NCBI GenBank assembly: GCA_963978545.1 | Contig: OZ021729.1 | Coordinates: forward strand, 14,473,501 to 14,537,500 | Direction: 5' to 3' | DNA: 64,000 bases | DNA from: Linyphia triangularis | Taxonomy: Eukaryota; Arthropoda; Arachnida; Araneae; Linyphiidae | Part shown: positions 33,111-44,404 of the stretch, in pieces | How positions within the stretch are numbered: the stretch's first letter is position 1 | Layout of the letters: each line of letters begins with the position of its first letter | The notes under the pieces: model-generated | What the model was told of the DNA's origin: nothing | Database searches by the model: none | The model's input: only the letters and a program-made list of their open reading frames with translations | Translations under genes and position numbers: made by a program

Positions 33111-34949
33111 CTAGATCGGATAGCAATTCTCCGTGATGTCGCCATGCCATGCACCAATTGCTTTTTAAGAATTTTAAGATTAGAGAACTAGGAGAAATTC
33201 TTACGAACTTGTGGTGCTGCCATCTATTTTACATTTTAAAAAATAGTATTCGAGTTGATAACTTAAGACGTTGGTTCCAACACTCGTTTGTAAAAGTAGA
33301 TAACTGCACACAATGCACAATGTAACCATTAAAATAACTCGTTATGTTATCTATATGTTGGAGCTAGAGGTTTATGCTGAGAAAAGGAGAGTTTTTTTTA
33401 AGCGAAGAATTCATAAAAGATTTTACTTTAGAGTTTTTCATTGAGTTTGAAAAACACAATTCGTTTCATGAAGTTCTAAAAAGAGTTAAGAAAAAGGGTA
33501 ACTTAGAGTATTGCTGCCTCAATATGACCTCTGCTTAGGTTGTAGAGAAAAATAGAAAATAATTTAATTAAAAACAAACCTTTTCCTAGTAATTAAAGCT
33601 CAAATTCTTTGACCTTGAAAATGAAAGTACATATAAAAAAATGAGCCTCTGAAACAAGCAGGTGTTGACAATATTAAATACATTTACAAAGTATAGTTAG
33701 AAAGAAAATTGTAGTTTTATTTGCAATGCAAAATGTAAAAAATGCGGCCGTTTTATACCCAGTAACTAAATGAGATCCAGACATAATTTGAGATTATTTT
33801 TTTCTCTATCCTATTATTCTAAAAAGTACGCAAAGTGTCGCGAAATTAAGAGATAGAGTCGATTTGAAAAGCTTTCTTCTCTGATTTAAAAGCACTACTT
33901 ATATTCCTCATAAGTAGTACTTTATGGATGATCATGTATTAACATGGCTCAAATCCTATTGGCATTTTTTTTTACTGTTTAATTTAATTTTTTTTAAATC
34001 GTTTTGTGAATAGATATACACATATGGTTAAGGGTTAGAATCTTAAGTTACTTTATTCTCATCGGTTGGTTTTTCTATAGTTACATACACATGTATGAAA
34101 AACATTGTATGAAAAGTCGGTATTTTATAAAATACCTAGGCATTTTATGTAATGCCGGCGTTTTAGGCAATGCATGAAAATAAGAATTATTTTATATTTT
34201 CCTAAGCATAGCACATAATACCTAGGCATTCTATAGAACGACGAATGTTCTTTAGGCAAACTATGAAAAAAAGGTTACGATAAGGCTTTTTTCTTAAAAG
34301 ATGTTCATCCTCAAAAATACATGTTAATTGGAAAAAATAATAAAAGACAGCCATTAAAATTGTTTTTATTTAAAATACGTAATTTTTTTTTTATATTTCT
34401 TATTTTTTTTTTTTTTTTTTTTTTTTATTTTTTTTTTTTAAATTTTTTATTATTATTTGTTATTACTTTTATTTTATTTTATTTTCTATAATTGATCTTG
34501 AGTGCAATGGTCTTTTGTGTTCAAAAATTTAATTGAATTCATATTAGTAGTTCCCACGTTATTTAACTTTTAGTGTCTCGGATGGACTGTCATCAAAATG
34601 ATTCTATATACTTATGTTTGTAGTGTTCCGTACTCTAACTTCAAAAACGGACTTCGAAGTACAATACAATTATAACATAATTAAAACATACGTCTGACTG
34701 CTTACAATCATATTTGGCCGCTTATTATTCTAAATCACCAAAATTAACATTTATGAACAGCATAATAAACTATTGCAAATTATATATACTTATAAGAAAA
34801 GTACTTTTCTTTTAAAGAGAGACAATCTAAATTTTACACCAAATCGCTAAATATAGCAACCGTTACTGTTGTTTTTATTCCTTGGACTTTCAATTCCTAT
34901 CTACTTTTATACTTAAACGTCAAAAACAAAATAGTCGAGTAAATCCTCA
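33102..34949. other. intergenic AT-rich DNA
   Basis: No gene seen. It includes a second block of the palindromic TCTATAGAA repeat (34,110-34,270), related to 26,690-27,190, and long poly(T) at 34,380-34,440. Confidence 0.6.
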
Positions 34950-35032
34950 AGTGGCATCCCGTTAACAGAAAAGTACCAAAAAATAACTCAAAGTGGCATC
35001 CCGTTAACAGAAAAGTACCAAAAAATAACTCA
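34950..35032. repeat. 42-bp perfect tandem duplication
   Basis: AAGTGGCATCCCGTTAACAG continuing to AAAATAACTCA occurs twice back to back with no difference in the shared part. Confidence 0.92.
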
Positions 35033-35084
35033 CACAAACTCTCATATTTGTTTCAGCCGGTTTATTGTAAGGCCAAACGAACTT

Positions 35085-35288
35085 ATGAACATTAGTGAAG
35101 TGAGAGTAGAAGAATACAATAAATTATACACAAATATTTACAATATATACAAACATATTTACACTATATACAAATCTCCGAATCATGCACAGATTTTAGT
35201 GCTTCCTAACGCAGCAGGTGAGGCCTTTCCAGGAGTTATAAAAGAAGCGCCTACTGCGCCTGAACCTCCTCTGTTGTTGTTAGAATAA
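35085..35288 (+). other. unassigned open frame, 67 codons
   Basis: The second half (NAAGEAFPGVIKEAPTAPEP) has balanced composition, in contrast to the Tyr/Ile-rich first half, which comes from AT-rich text. The surrounding 35.05-36.0 kb is richer in GC than its neighbours. It may be part of a retroelement 5' region; I do not recognise it. Confidence 0.2.
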
Positions 35289-35339
35289 CAGTGTCCTCTT
35301 CCCAGGGATCCAATTGGAGCCTAGATTGCAACAACTCCC

Positions 35340-35480
35340 AGTATCTCTCATACCAGGGCCGCGTAGCCCAGGAGGGAGAGTATCGTTCTCTAATGGGGAC
35401 TGGGGCACGTTAAATCAGTCGTGGTCGCAAAGTCCTCCAAGTTCCCATACAAATCAATACCTCTGGGGGTCGCAAAGCTA
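35340..35480 (+). mobile_element. SINE fragment related to the 51,150 copy
   Basis: CTAATGGGGACTGGGGCACG and AAATCAGTCGTGGTCGCAA match, with substitutions, the body of the SINE at 51,150. The pol III head is poorly preserved here. Confidence 0.6.
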
Positions 35481-35744
35481 AGTCTTCTGTTGGAATCTTC
35501 TGCTTGGTATTGCCTCTAAATTAAGAAGTTCTACATACGGTCGGTAGTGCTGCCATCTACCGGGTATCTATCTGAAGGAGGTAGAAATGAACTCTCTGGT
35601 GTTTACAGGTAGACTTGTGCACTCTCTCTCACGAGCGAGTGTGTGTTTACATCCTATGCAGTACTGCCCACTACCGATCTGTATTGGATATTGGGTTGGT
35701 ACAAAATGCTTAAAAGAAGCAGAGTTGCCTTAGTCCCCATAGTC

Positions 35745-35960
35745 CTTGATAAAAAGAAGAAGAAGATCTCTCATACCGGAGGGTGTCTCATCGTCGGAGT
35801 CTAAGGCCGAATCATCATCATAGCTCGGTGTTTGAGCCACATCAGAAGTTATAACTTGAGCTGTCGGTCTGTCATTAATGACAGATCTAGGTGGACCCTC
35901 TTCCTCTGTGTGCTTTGTCCCCACTTCTCCAGTAAAATGATGGAGTAGAGAAAAAGGCCG
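35745..35960 (-). other. possible coding exon or retroelement fragment, acidic
   Basis: The minus strand is open from after a TGA at about 35,973 through GEVGTKHTEEEGPPRSVIND and SYDDDSALDSDDETPSG to a plausible donor gtatga at about 35,776. A possible acceptor (ACTGGAG) is weak. Composition is protein-like and acidic, but I recognise no family. Confidence 0.3.
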
Positions 35961-35989
35961 TCAGGAATCAAGTACAACAACTGCTGGAT

Positions 35990-36228
35990 GATAATCAACT
36001 TGTAGAGGGTCCATAGGAAGGTGGCGATATACGAATATATACGAATAGGATTTTCTTTATACCTAAAGAATACTCTTAAAACTCATTTCAATATTGAATT
36101 CAGTTCGATTGAATTGAAAATCGTTTTATTCGACAAATCAATAAACTATAACGAAAATATAGGCACATAAATTATTTTGATCTTAAGTTAATGATTACTG
36201 CATAAAAGTTATCTTATATATATATATA

Positions 36229-36262
<34 letters not shown>

Positions 36263-37302
36263 GTTTTGAGAATTTCCCTTTGAATTATGACATATACCTC
36301 CACCTCTTTTAAGTATGTTTTAAATAAAAAATATACCGCTTATCATTAACCATTTTTGGATAATATTTTTTTTTTTTATATCAAATTAAACATTGGATAT
36401 TGAAAGTTAACTTTCAGTTAGACTTTTGAACCTCACATTACAATGTTACTAACCTCCAACTAAAAACGGTAATGTGAATCAGAGCATATACTTAACATAA
36501 CTCGCACTCAATTTCCAAAATATATAATACAAAATTGAATAATTAGTTTACTAGATTTGCTAGTAATAACTCTACACTACTACTTACAAGATTGAATAGA
36601 CATTCATCACAATAAAATTTTATCGTGTGTATTTTAGCAATCAAAAGACATGAATGGCTTTGTGGGAAATTAGAATACACCTGTTTGCAAATTTAATTAT
36701 ACTATGTGCTAACAAATTGTTGTGAAATCACAATATAGTTGAATGAATTTATCGTTTCCCTCACGATAAAGGGTTATATGACTTATATAATGGATAAAGC
36801 AGTGCAAACCGTTATTTTTGAAGAATGCAATGGAATAACAAGACATACATAAGGGTTTTTAGTATTCCATATCTATAAGTTTTGTTTATTGACTATTTTG
36901 TCCAAATGAAAATAGGCCTTATAGATAAACCATATGTAACCAACATCAAATTACCTTCTATCAATCAATTTTACCAACAGCTGCATTTAGACTCAGTGTA
37001 TCCAACACATCACTACTTTCTGCTTTCTGTCAGTCAATATTTTCCATGTATATCCTTGGAAAACTTTTGAAGGTTTGACTCTAATATATATATTTTTTTA
37101 TCTTCCTTTAACGCAGTAACAGAGTCACTTCCTTTATGAACAACCCTTATTGTAAATATTTCATCCCATTAAGTAGCCACAACAACGCAATAAAAACTGA
37201 ATGAATTTAAGTTGTGGAAAATTTGAAGTTGTGGTGACTAAACCTTTTACTCTATCCATTTTATTTCTACAATACCCTAACAGCAATATATCCATTTTAT
37301 AC
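35990..37302. other. intergenic AT-rich DNA
   Basis: No gene seen. It contains a short (TA)n run joined to poly(A) at 36,211-36,260 and several A/T-only tracts. Confidence 0.7.
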
Positions 37303-38134
37303 CTTTTTATTAGGGATGGAACGGATATCCGGCAAATATCCGATATCCGGCATATCCGGTTGATTTTTCAATATCCGAAACCCCGTCGGATATCCGATTT
37401 GAAATACCGAACATCCGATAATTTCATTCGGATATCCGGCCATCAGGTATCCACAAGAAGTAATTTTTTGCAAAAAATAAGGATCTTTTTCGGACAAAGG
37501 GGACACCGCATCCTACACTTTTTTTTCTTAATTTTTTTTTCTTGGACATAAATTGCAGTCAAGTTAGAAAAAGAAAAAGTTCCTTCGTGAGAACTATGCT
37601 TTCGCTGTATTATTGGCGCCGAGTTGATCAGCATAAACCATTCCTCCAATATTTTTCCATACACATCCTTCATACGTGTTTTGCAATATGTTCTTTTCAT
37701 TCCAAGTTTATGATTTGATTAATTCCAGATGTTATATTTGAATGCTTCTCCGTAAAACACGAACCGAAATACTAATAAATAGTACTTTTTTCCCATAACA
37801 TAAGTTATAAGAGTTTTAGTTATTCTCACTTCCTCCTTTTTTCTGACATTTGCTAGCGAGTAAAAAGCAATAAATAGCCAATGCGCACTCCTCAATGCTT
37901 TTTTTTTCTATCGACGATAATACCCTACCCCTTTTTATGCTGTGAATGGTATGGTCTAATTTCTGATTTTCCATTGGCAGAAGTTGAAAGCTGGTATATT
38001 TTTTCTGACGTAAAATGAAGTATTGTAATTTTTAGGTCTTTAACGCAGCGTCACAATGTGGAATTTATTTAGCTCTCTAGAATATCTTGAATCATAGTTT
38101 TCTCCAATTACAATCCAATTTATAATTTTTAATA

Positions 38135-39075
38135 ATGGCTCATTTAAAATCACCCATTTGGAAGTATTTTAAAATTAATGGAAATGACGAAAGCAAAGCC
38201 CTATGTGTTACTTGCTCCACAGAATCGTTTAAAAAATATATTGTGCGCGGCAAAAGCCCAAAATCCTTTTCCACAGAATCCTTATGGAACCATTTAATAA
38301 GTATGCATAAGGAAATTCACCGAAGCTTATGAAAACTCACTAAATGCATCAAATATTGATGAACAAGAAAAAACAATTCATCAAAACAAGAAATGCACGC
38401 AGACAACATTGGAATCGACATTATTTGTACCAAAATTGTGGAGTTTAGATGATCCTAAAGCAAAAGCCTTAACCACAAAAATATGTAAGTACTAATTTTG
38501 TTTGTTTATATTAAATATATATTTTAAATATGGTATAACATAATGTTGATGAATTTTGGGTTCGAAATTTTTTAAGTTTATATTTAAAGACGGAATATTC
38601 TGATAGATCCAATTTAAGTTTTCTACTAGATTTCTTTAAATCCGTAATGTTTTAGGTGCATTACCAAAAAAAAAAATAGACTTCAATTTCATAAAATATT
38701 TAAAATAAATATTTTGTTATTAATAAATGCATCCGGTATAATTTTGTAATCATTTATCAATTATAAACAATGCATGAAGTAAATTGAAAGTAGCTATATT
38801 TTGCACTTCAACATTGTAAAAAATGTTTTTAATATAATTTTAGGTGAGTTAATGGCTCTTGATGCTGAACCATTCTCCATTGTGAATAGAGAAGGCTTTA
38901 GTCAGTTAATAAAATACCTAGCTCCTCGTTATCCGCTTCCAAGTAGAAATTATTTTCGTGATAAATCCCTGCCAGAACTATATGAAAAACTAAAAGTATC
39001 AATATTACAAGATATAAAATCAGCAACAAAGATCTCTTTCACTCATCAACTAAAGTTTAAATATAAAAAATCAAC
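38135..39075 (+). pseudogene. hAT (ZBED-like) transposase, N-terminal part, broken
   Basis: Exon 1 (38,135-38,484) starts MAHLKSPIWKYFKINGND and holds a BED zinc finger (CVTC, then NHLISMH, spacing C-x2-C and H-x4-H). A one-base shift near 38,325 puts a stop in frame; the other frame continues to FVPKLWSLDDPKAKALTTKI. An intron (gtaagt at 38,485 to ATTTTAG at 38,843) leads to exon 2, which opens ELMALDAEPFSIVNREGFSQ, typical of the helical domain after the BED finger. Coding text ends at the SINE. No catalytic residues remain, so it cannot be active. Confidence 0.88.
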
Positions 39076-39332
39076 TCAGTGGCGCGACAGCCCGTGTGGA
39101 CCAAGGCCTGCTGGGCCCAGCTCAGCTTTCTTGACTGTGGCATTTGTGTGTCACATAGCAGATGTTCCGGTCAGATGGTCATTCTGACGCCGAACCCCAG
39201 TGTTTAGTTCCCAAGCATGCATGGTCCTCCTCAGTTTATTTCTTTCAGGTATAAACAGCTAAGTCAACCTTGCCCAGTCCGCGAATCGAACCATGGACCT
39301 GTGGCATGCAGTGCGGTGCGCTAACCACTAAT
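39076..39332 (-). mobile_element. tRNA-derived SINE inside the hAT transposase
   Basis: On the minus strand the A box TAGTGGTTAGCGCACC and the B box GGTTCGATTCGCGG lie at tRNA spacing. The body is markedly GC-richer than its surroundings. It interrupts the transposase reading frame, so it inserted after the hAT element. Ends are approximate. Confidence 0.82.
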
Positions 39333-39537
39333 TATAATTTACTTGATACTTCATATCATGACCATTTTTTTCGTATAGCATATCGTATAACTATCGTTTT
39401 TAGTATATAGACCAAATATCCGGCCGGATATCCGGTGAAATTCATTTCGGATATCCGTATCCGGTAGACATGGTACCCCGGATATCCGAAATCCGGTATC
39501 CGTCAAAACTCACATCCGTTCCATCCCTACTTTTTAT

Positions 39538-39838
39538 GAATGAAACAAAATAAAATATGAATCTACTTGTTGCAACAAGAACTTACTTATTCTCAATTTT
39601 ACTTAATTTTATTTCTATATTCGAAACAAAAGGAGATGTATTTTGTACTTTCTACAGACTGAATAGGCAATGTGTGAAATGTTTAAGGGGGTCCAGTTAC
39701 AAACATATTTTTTTTTATTTATTAATATTTTTATTCCATTTTTTCTTGTCTATAAGATGCTATTTACATGCCCGTCAGATAATTTTTGTTAAATATTGTG
39801 TTTATTAATTTTTAATTTTTTTTTTTTTTTTTTTAATT
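39538..39838. other. intergenic, AT-rich
   Basis: No feature seen except poly(T) near 39,818-39,835. Confidence 0.7.
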
Positions 39839-40262
39839 TCGTAAATTCACACGTAGCCAACCATTGTGTCACCTTTATGTTATTGAGATTTTTTACTTCT
39901 TTGTAACATATTCTGTATAATCAAAGTTAAGTTATCCCATGGTATATAATAATATAACTTAAGAGCTTAGTATTAAAGTGCGCTGCTCTCAGGTTTTGGA
40001 TAAAATTAATCAAGATTTGACGAATCCATAGTGAACATTTTTAATATAAATGTTCTCATCTCAAAAAATGGAGATGAAAAAGTCGAGGACGCTTAAACGA
40101 TAAATTAGGACAACTCTAATTTATTGCCGTAAATTCACACGTAGCCAACCATTGTGTCACCTTTATGTTATTGAGATTTTTTACTTCTTTGTAACATATT
40201 CTGTATAATCAAAGTTAAGTTATCCCATGGTATATAATAATATAACTTAAGAGCTTAGTAAT
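39839..40262. repeat. 134-bp exact direct repeat
   Basis: The segment from CGTAAATTCACACGTAGCC to TATAACTTAAGAGCTTAGTA at 39,839-39,972 recurs without visible change at about 40,129-40,262, with 156 bp between. Such identity in this diverged background implies a very recent duplication or an assembly join. Confidence 0.9.
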
Positions 40263-40292
40263 ATAACTTAAGAGCAACAAAAATTACTTAAG

Positions 40293-40640
40293 CTATTCAA
40301 CAGCCACCGCCCCCTCCGTAATAAAACTCTGGACCCGCCCTTGGTTGAGGCATTTTTTAATGTTACCGTGACCTGTAAGAAGTTGCGCAGTTTTAAAATT
40401 AGTAAAAAAGTGATGGCAAGACAGTCTTAACTTAATGTTTGGGGGAAATCTCTTCGTGATGCTTGCTGTATCTGAGTTAATATAAATTTCGTTCCATGAT
40501 TTCAGGACACTTTCAATCATAATCTTACAGTACGATTGAGGAACATTGACTTGAAAATCAATCTCCCGTTTCGTGGCAGTCTTAGCAAGATAGTCAGCTC
40601 TCTCGTTGCCCCAAATGCACATGGAAGTCTTACCTAGCAT
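40293..40640 (-). pseudogene. LINE RNase H/C-terminal fragment (Jockey/I-type non-LTR element)
   Basis: The frame reads CIWGNERADYLAKTATKREI, the final RNase H block (GNERAD-x-LAK) of non-LTR retrotransposons, and then FKTAQLLTGHGNIKKCLNQ, a form of the R-x-A-Q-L-L-T-G-H-G motif downstream of RNase H in these elements. The endonuclease and reverse transcriptase parts are absent. The frame is open for 115 codons. Confidence 0.85.
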
Positions 40641-41179
40641 TTTACTCCGTAACTGTGGCTGTTTACACTATCATCCCAAGAAATACGAGTTTGTTAAATG
40701 TTTGACTTGTACTTAATGTTTGACTTGTTTTTTATTTGACTTGGACTACAATAAGGGAGTTTAAATGTGTTATGCATTATGACTACTCTTTTCAGTTTAA
40801 TTAATCACACTTATTACCTTGTGGGAAAATTCAATGAATCACCTACTTTAAAAGTTTCGATTATTTGAAATCCCAGTATGAAAAAGGGTACTTATAGAGA
40901 GAGCTTTAGATTAGAATGGCCTCTAATGGGAACCAAGTTGGATTAAAAAGTTGAAAATAATTAGCTTTTCATTTTTTTAGTAAGAAATAACAGTTTTATT
41001 TCACATAAATGGATTTACAGTTGATATATCATAAAGTGTCAAGCAATACAAAGGAAATTATTGAATGCAGGGTGGTCACAAATTAGTATGGAAATAGAAT
41101 CCAATGAGAACTTTTAGCGCTATTTTGCATTCTTTTAGACAAACGTACAATATAAAAAACCTACACTGGGCACAAGGAA
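40641..41179. other. intergenic, AT-rich
   Basis: No feature supported. Confidence 0.65.
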
Positions 41180-41850
41180 TGATTAATAGTATTACTCATA
41201 AAAACAAAGTATTTGATATAAATCTTTTATACGCAAAGCTAATTTTTATATTCATCAACATAACGCTGATTCTGTAGTCAGCGTGTGGTGGCATCTAATT
41301 TTAAATATTAAAAACATCTCTATCAGCAAAATATGCGGAAAACTACGTTTCGAAGTTTATTTATTAAAATGAATGTGAATTTGTGCATTCTCATCCAAAT
41401 ATATTTTATTTATTCTGATTAAAACAATTTTTACAATAGAAAAGAGTTTTGACAATGATCGGTTAACATTCTTTCACTTACAGCGTGACTACACAACGCC
41501 ACATTGAATTGACCATTGAACCATTCTCCATAATAAATTTATGCATTCACGTCCAATTATCTTTTATTTATTCTGATTGAAATAATTTTGGCAACGGGAA
41601 AGAGTTCCAGCAATGATCGTTTGAATGGGATTTATTAGTATTCCAAAACGATTATAGAAGTGCGTGTAAAAGCTACACGCTCCACAATTTGATAGAATGC
41701 CAAGTCATAGACATCGAATCTATTTGCCAAGTTTCGATCCGATCAATGACGGCAAGTGGATTAATTAGGCTAAGACAGATTGACCTGCAGCCATACACAA
41801 ATAAAATCGAAGTTAATATAAAAGATTTAAAAATGCTTACCTTTTTAATA
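41180..41850 (-). repeat. dispersed repeat R (copy at 41 kb)
   Basis: Minus-oriented copy of the family described at 44,405, sharing ACATCTCTATCAGCAAAATA, TTTATTTATTCTGATT and, near the other end, the inverse of AACTTGGCAAATAGATTCGA. It has the same two ends as the other copies, with internal differences. Confidence 0.75.
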
Positions 41851-41989
41851 TCACACATTGCTTTAGACTCTCTGCATTCCCAAAGTAACTTGACTTCTGT
41901 AATTCAAATACGAAGCAGCAAAGCTGTCTTCCCAATCTTTCTAGCAACAAATTCTACTATTAAAAAGTTGTTATTATGATTTCAAATAT

Positions 41990-42780
41990 GGCAGTCTAAA
42001 TCATCAGACGAAACGGTCGTTTCGCCGCCAATCGCTAAAATTCAATTATAACGGTATAACGGTGGTAAAGTTTCGTTGTAACTATGGCAATCAAATCAGT
42101 AACATGCCATCAAAGGTACACTTAAGGTTCAAAGTTAAATATCATATCTATCTTTTTTTGTTTTAAAAATTATGATTGCTATTATATTAATTTTCTTCAG
42201 GATGACTTAAATTCTCTATTCTATGACTGGCTTTGATTCTCGAAAAATAACAATAAACTGACTCAAATATAAAGTAAGAAGAACGTCTATTGCTGAATTA
42301 CTCCATTAGTCATCAAATCAGTAACATACCATCAAAGGTACACTTGAGGTTCAAATTTACATCATGTGTCTACCTTTTTTTTTTTTTTGCTTTAAAAATT
42401 GTGATTACTATTTTATTAATTTTCTTTAGGGTAACTTTAAATCGCTATTCTATGACTGGATTTGACTACTTTAAAAAAGTGTTTTTTGGGGGATTCTAAG
42501 GTACTTCAGTTAATAACTAAAAACTGGGCATATGGAGAAAGTGTGTTCTGACAAAAGCTGTACCCTAACAGCCCACGCGAAAATTAAGCACCGCTTATAG
42601 AAGTTCTCAAATTAACGATTTAAACTTATTGTACAATTTTATGGTAAATCTGGACACATGTTTGGGCCACAGAGGTTTGGACAACAGGCACTTTTCAAAA
42701 GCAGCATTATTCCGTTGTTCACTTCACTTCCCATTTTACACATTTAAGCCATACACTTTTGAAAGGCCCTTACGGTAGCC
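41990..42780. other. intergenic with a short direct duplication
   Basis: Text around AATCAGTAACATGCCATCAAAG (42,094) recurs with changes at about 42,315, including TTCTATGACTGG further on, giving a diverged ~220-bp duplication. No gene seen. Confidence 0.5.
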
Positions 42781-43160
42781 CCTCCGGTGTTTACCCAACT
42801 CTTTCACAGACTTTCTTACGCGCAATTGGTGTCACACTTTCCAAGCCGTGACGAACCACAATTGCGCATGCGCCCGCCGAAAGGGAGTTTACCGGTCCCT
42901 ATGTAGGCCAACGTGTTTCGGTTTCTTTTCGTTATAAGAAAAATACCAAGAAAACAAAAGAAAGATAGTCGGGAAAAATGGAGATCGGATTTTGACGGAG
43001 TCTGACGCTTTGGACCAGAGTCGAGACCAGCGTCGATGTGTGCGCATGTCGGATTTTCTGTCGGTTTGTGCGCGTGTTGTTCCACTTGTTTTGATTTCGA
43101 TATCGGACGGAAATAAGGATTAGCATGGGGCCGATACGGAAGGTTGTTCGGCAGGTAAGT
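42770..43160 (+). promoter_or_regulatory. CpG-rich promoter-like block with NRF-1-like site
   Basis: This ~400-bp block is sharply richer in GC and CpG than the ~70% AT surroundings. It holds TTGCGCATGCGCCC at about 42,862-42,875, which matches the NRF-1 palindrome (YGCGCAYGCGCR), and many CGs on to the ATG exon at 43,125. There is no TATA box. It ends at a consensus donor (CAG|gtaagt), as expected for a TATA-less housekeeping promoter plus first exon. It is not related to any repeat I identified here. Confidence 0.65.
43125..43154 (+). CDS. candidate first coding exon of a plus-strand gene (10 codons)
   Basis: ATG in strong context (AGCATGG: A at -3, G at +4) opens MGPIRKVVRQ and stops at a perfect donor CAG|gtaagt in phase 0. 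An in-frame TGA lies about 12 codons upstream, so this is the first ATG in its frame. Two short upstream ORFs, starting near 43,036 and 43,045, precede it and overlap the leader. No later exon could be identified, so the intron would have to be long or the next exon short. I do not recognise the protein from ten residues; the exon could also be non-coding. Confidence 0.45.
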
Positions 43161-44404
43161 TAACCCGAGGCGATATTTTGTTTCAGTTTCTTAATGATAA
43201 TCTACAAAAAAAAGAAAAAAAATAATAATAATAATAATGAATTATTATCGAGATCTGTTATTATGAATATAGTTTTTAATATTTCTCGTGTTCTCTCTGC
43301 TACGACTTTCACAGAGAGTAGTTAAGAAAATATTTTATTTATTTATTTTCTTAGTTTAGAAAAAAAAAGTTGAGAGTATTTTTAAGATTTGATGTTCTAC
43401 AATCCATGCGATATTATATAAAAATATATTCTTAAAATTCTTACCTTCATTTATCGTTTCTCCCGTAAATAATTATTTTCATTACTTATAATTTCATTTG
43501 GCCACCATAAGGTTAGGTGGTTAATTTTCAAGTAAATAATTTCATAGACACTGATTTAGAATCTTGGAAAAGAGTTATCTTTTATTTATTTTTTACTTAC
43601 CTTTTCTGTTGTTAAATTTTTATAGAATGTCTCTTATTGGATGGTTTGATCTATTATTCAATTAGAAAATCTTAAGCAAGTGTAAAATTATTTCACATCA
43701 AATTCTGCTGACATTTTTTTTTTGGAACAAAAGTAGGAATCTTGGAAAAGTGTTATCTTCTTTTTCTGCTGTTGTTAAATTTATTTTGCATGTCTTTTAT
43801 TGGATGGTGCGGTCTATCTTTTATCCAACTAGAGTGTCGTAAGCAAGTGTTAATATTTTTTTAAATAAAAGTCTCAAGAATTTTTTTTTGTGAAAACCGA
43901 AGCAGCTACATATCACCATTTTGTTTATTACAGCTTTCGGTTGCAACACTAATACAAACAAGATTAATTTTATTTACAAAAAGTTATTTTTTAAACAAAT
44001 TCCGGTATCGCGAGAAGAATACCGAGCTATACTTATTGTGTCTCATAACATGAGCAGTTAAACATGATAGTGTCAAATTTTCGAAATAAAGTCTTATTTG
44101 GGATTTTTTTTTTAATATTAATAAACAAATTTTTTATTGCAAAATTTCTCAACTAATGCTACGTCAACCATATTTTCGTACTTTTTTTACTACTAACTTT
44201 TAAATTTGCAAAATAAATTTACCACCTTTTTTAACTGAAAGAGGCCAATTAAATTTCTAGAATTTAATTCTTCAAAAAAAGTTTTTTGATTCTATCTTTT
44301 GGTATTTTCATACTAATTAGAAACATGTTAAACTTTACTCAAATCGGTATCATAACCTTTCAAATTTGTAAGCATGAGACTTGCGAAAATATTAGTTAAA
44401 CAAT
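43155..44404 (+). other. presumed first intron of the 43-kb gene
   Basis: It follows the gtaagt donor. AT-rich, with a diverged duplication (ATCTTGGAAAAGAGTTATCTT near 43,560 and again near 43,740). No convincing acceptor plus open frame was found. Confidence 0.4.

Larger units (their letters stand above)
37311..39529 (+). mobile_element. hAT transposon with broken transposase, perfect 8-bp TSD, SINE inserted
   Basis: Termini are TAGGGATGGAACGGATATCC and the inverse ATCCGTTCCATCCCTA. CTTTTTAT is duplicated exactly at 37,303-37,310 and 39,530-39,537. Subterminal regions are packed with GGATATCCG palindromes, likely transposase-binding sites. It encodes a BED-finger hAT transposase N-terminal part (38,135-39,075) and is interrupted by a SINE at about 39,076-39,332. 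The C-terminal catalytic and dimerisation regions are missing. Confidence 0.95.

Noticed and set aside
42816..43126. Minus-strand frames of 64-89 codons in the GC-rich block
   Set aside because: GC-rich DNA has few stops. The composition is not protein-like, and the plus strand gives a better explanation (promoter plus donor).
43921..43990. Possible second exon after TTTGTTTATTACAG at about 43,933
   Set aside because: The acceptor is plausible, but the following frame is AT-rich, unlike any protein, and has no good donor.
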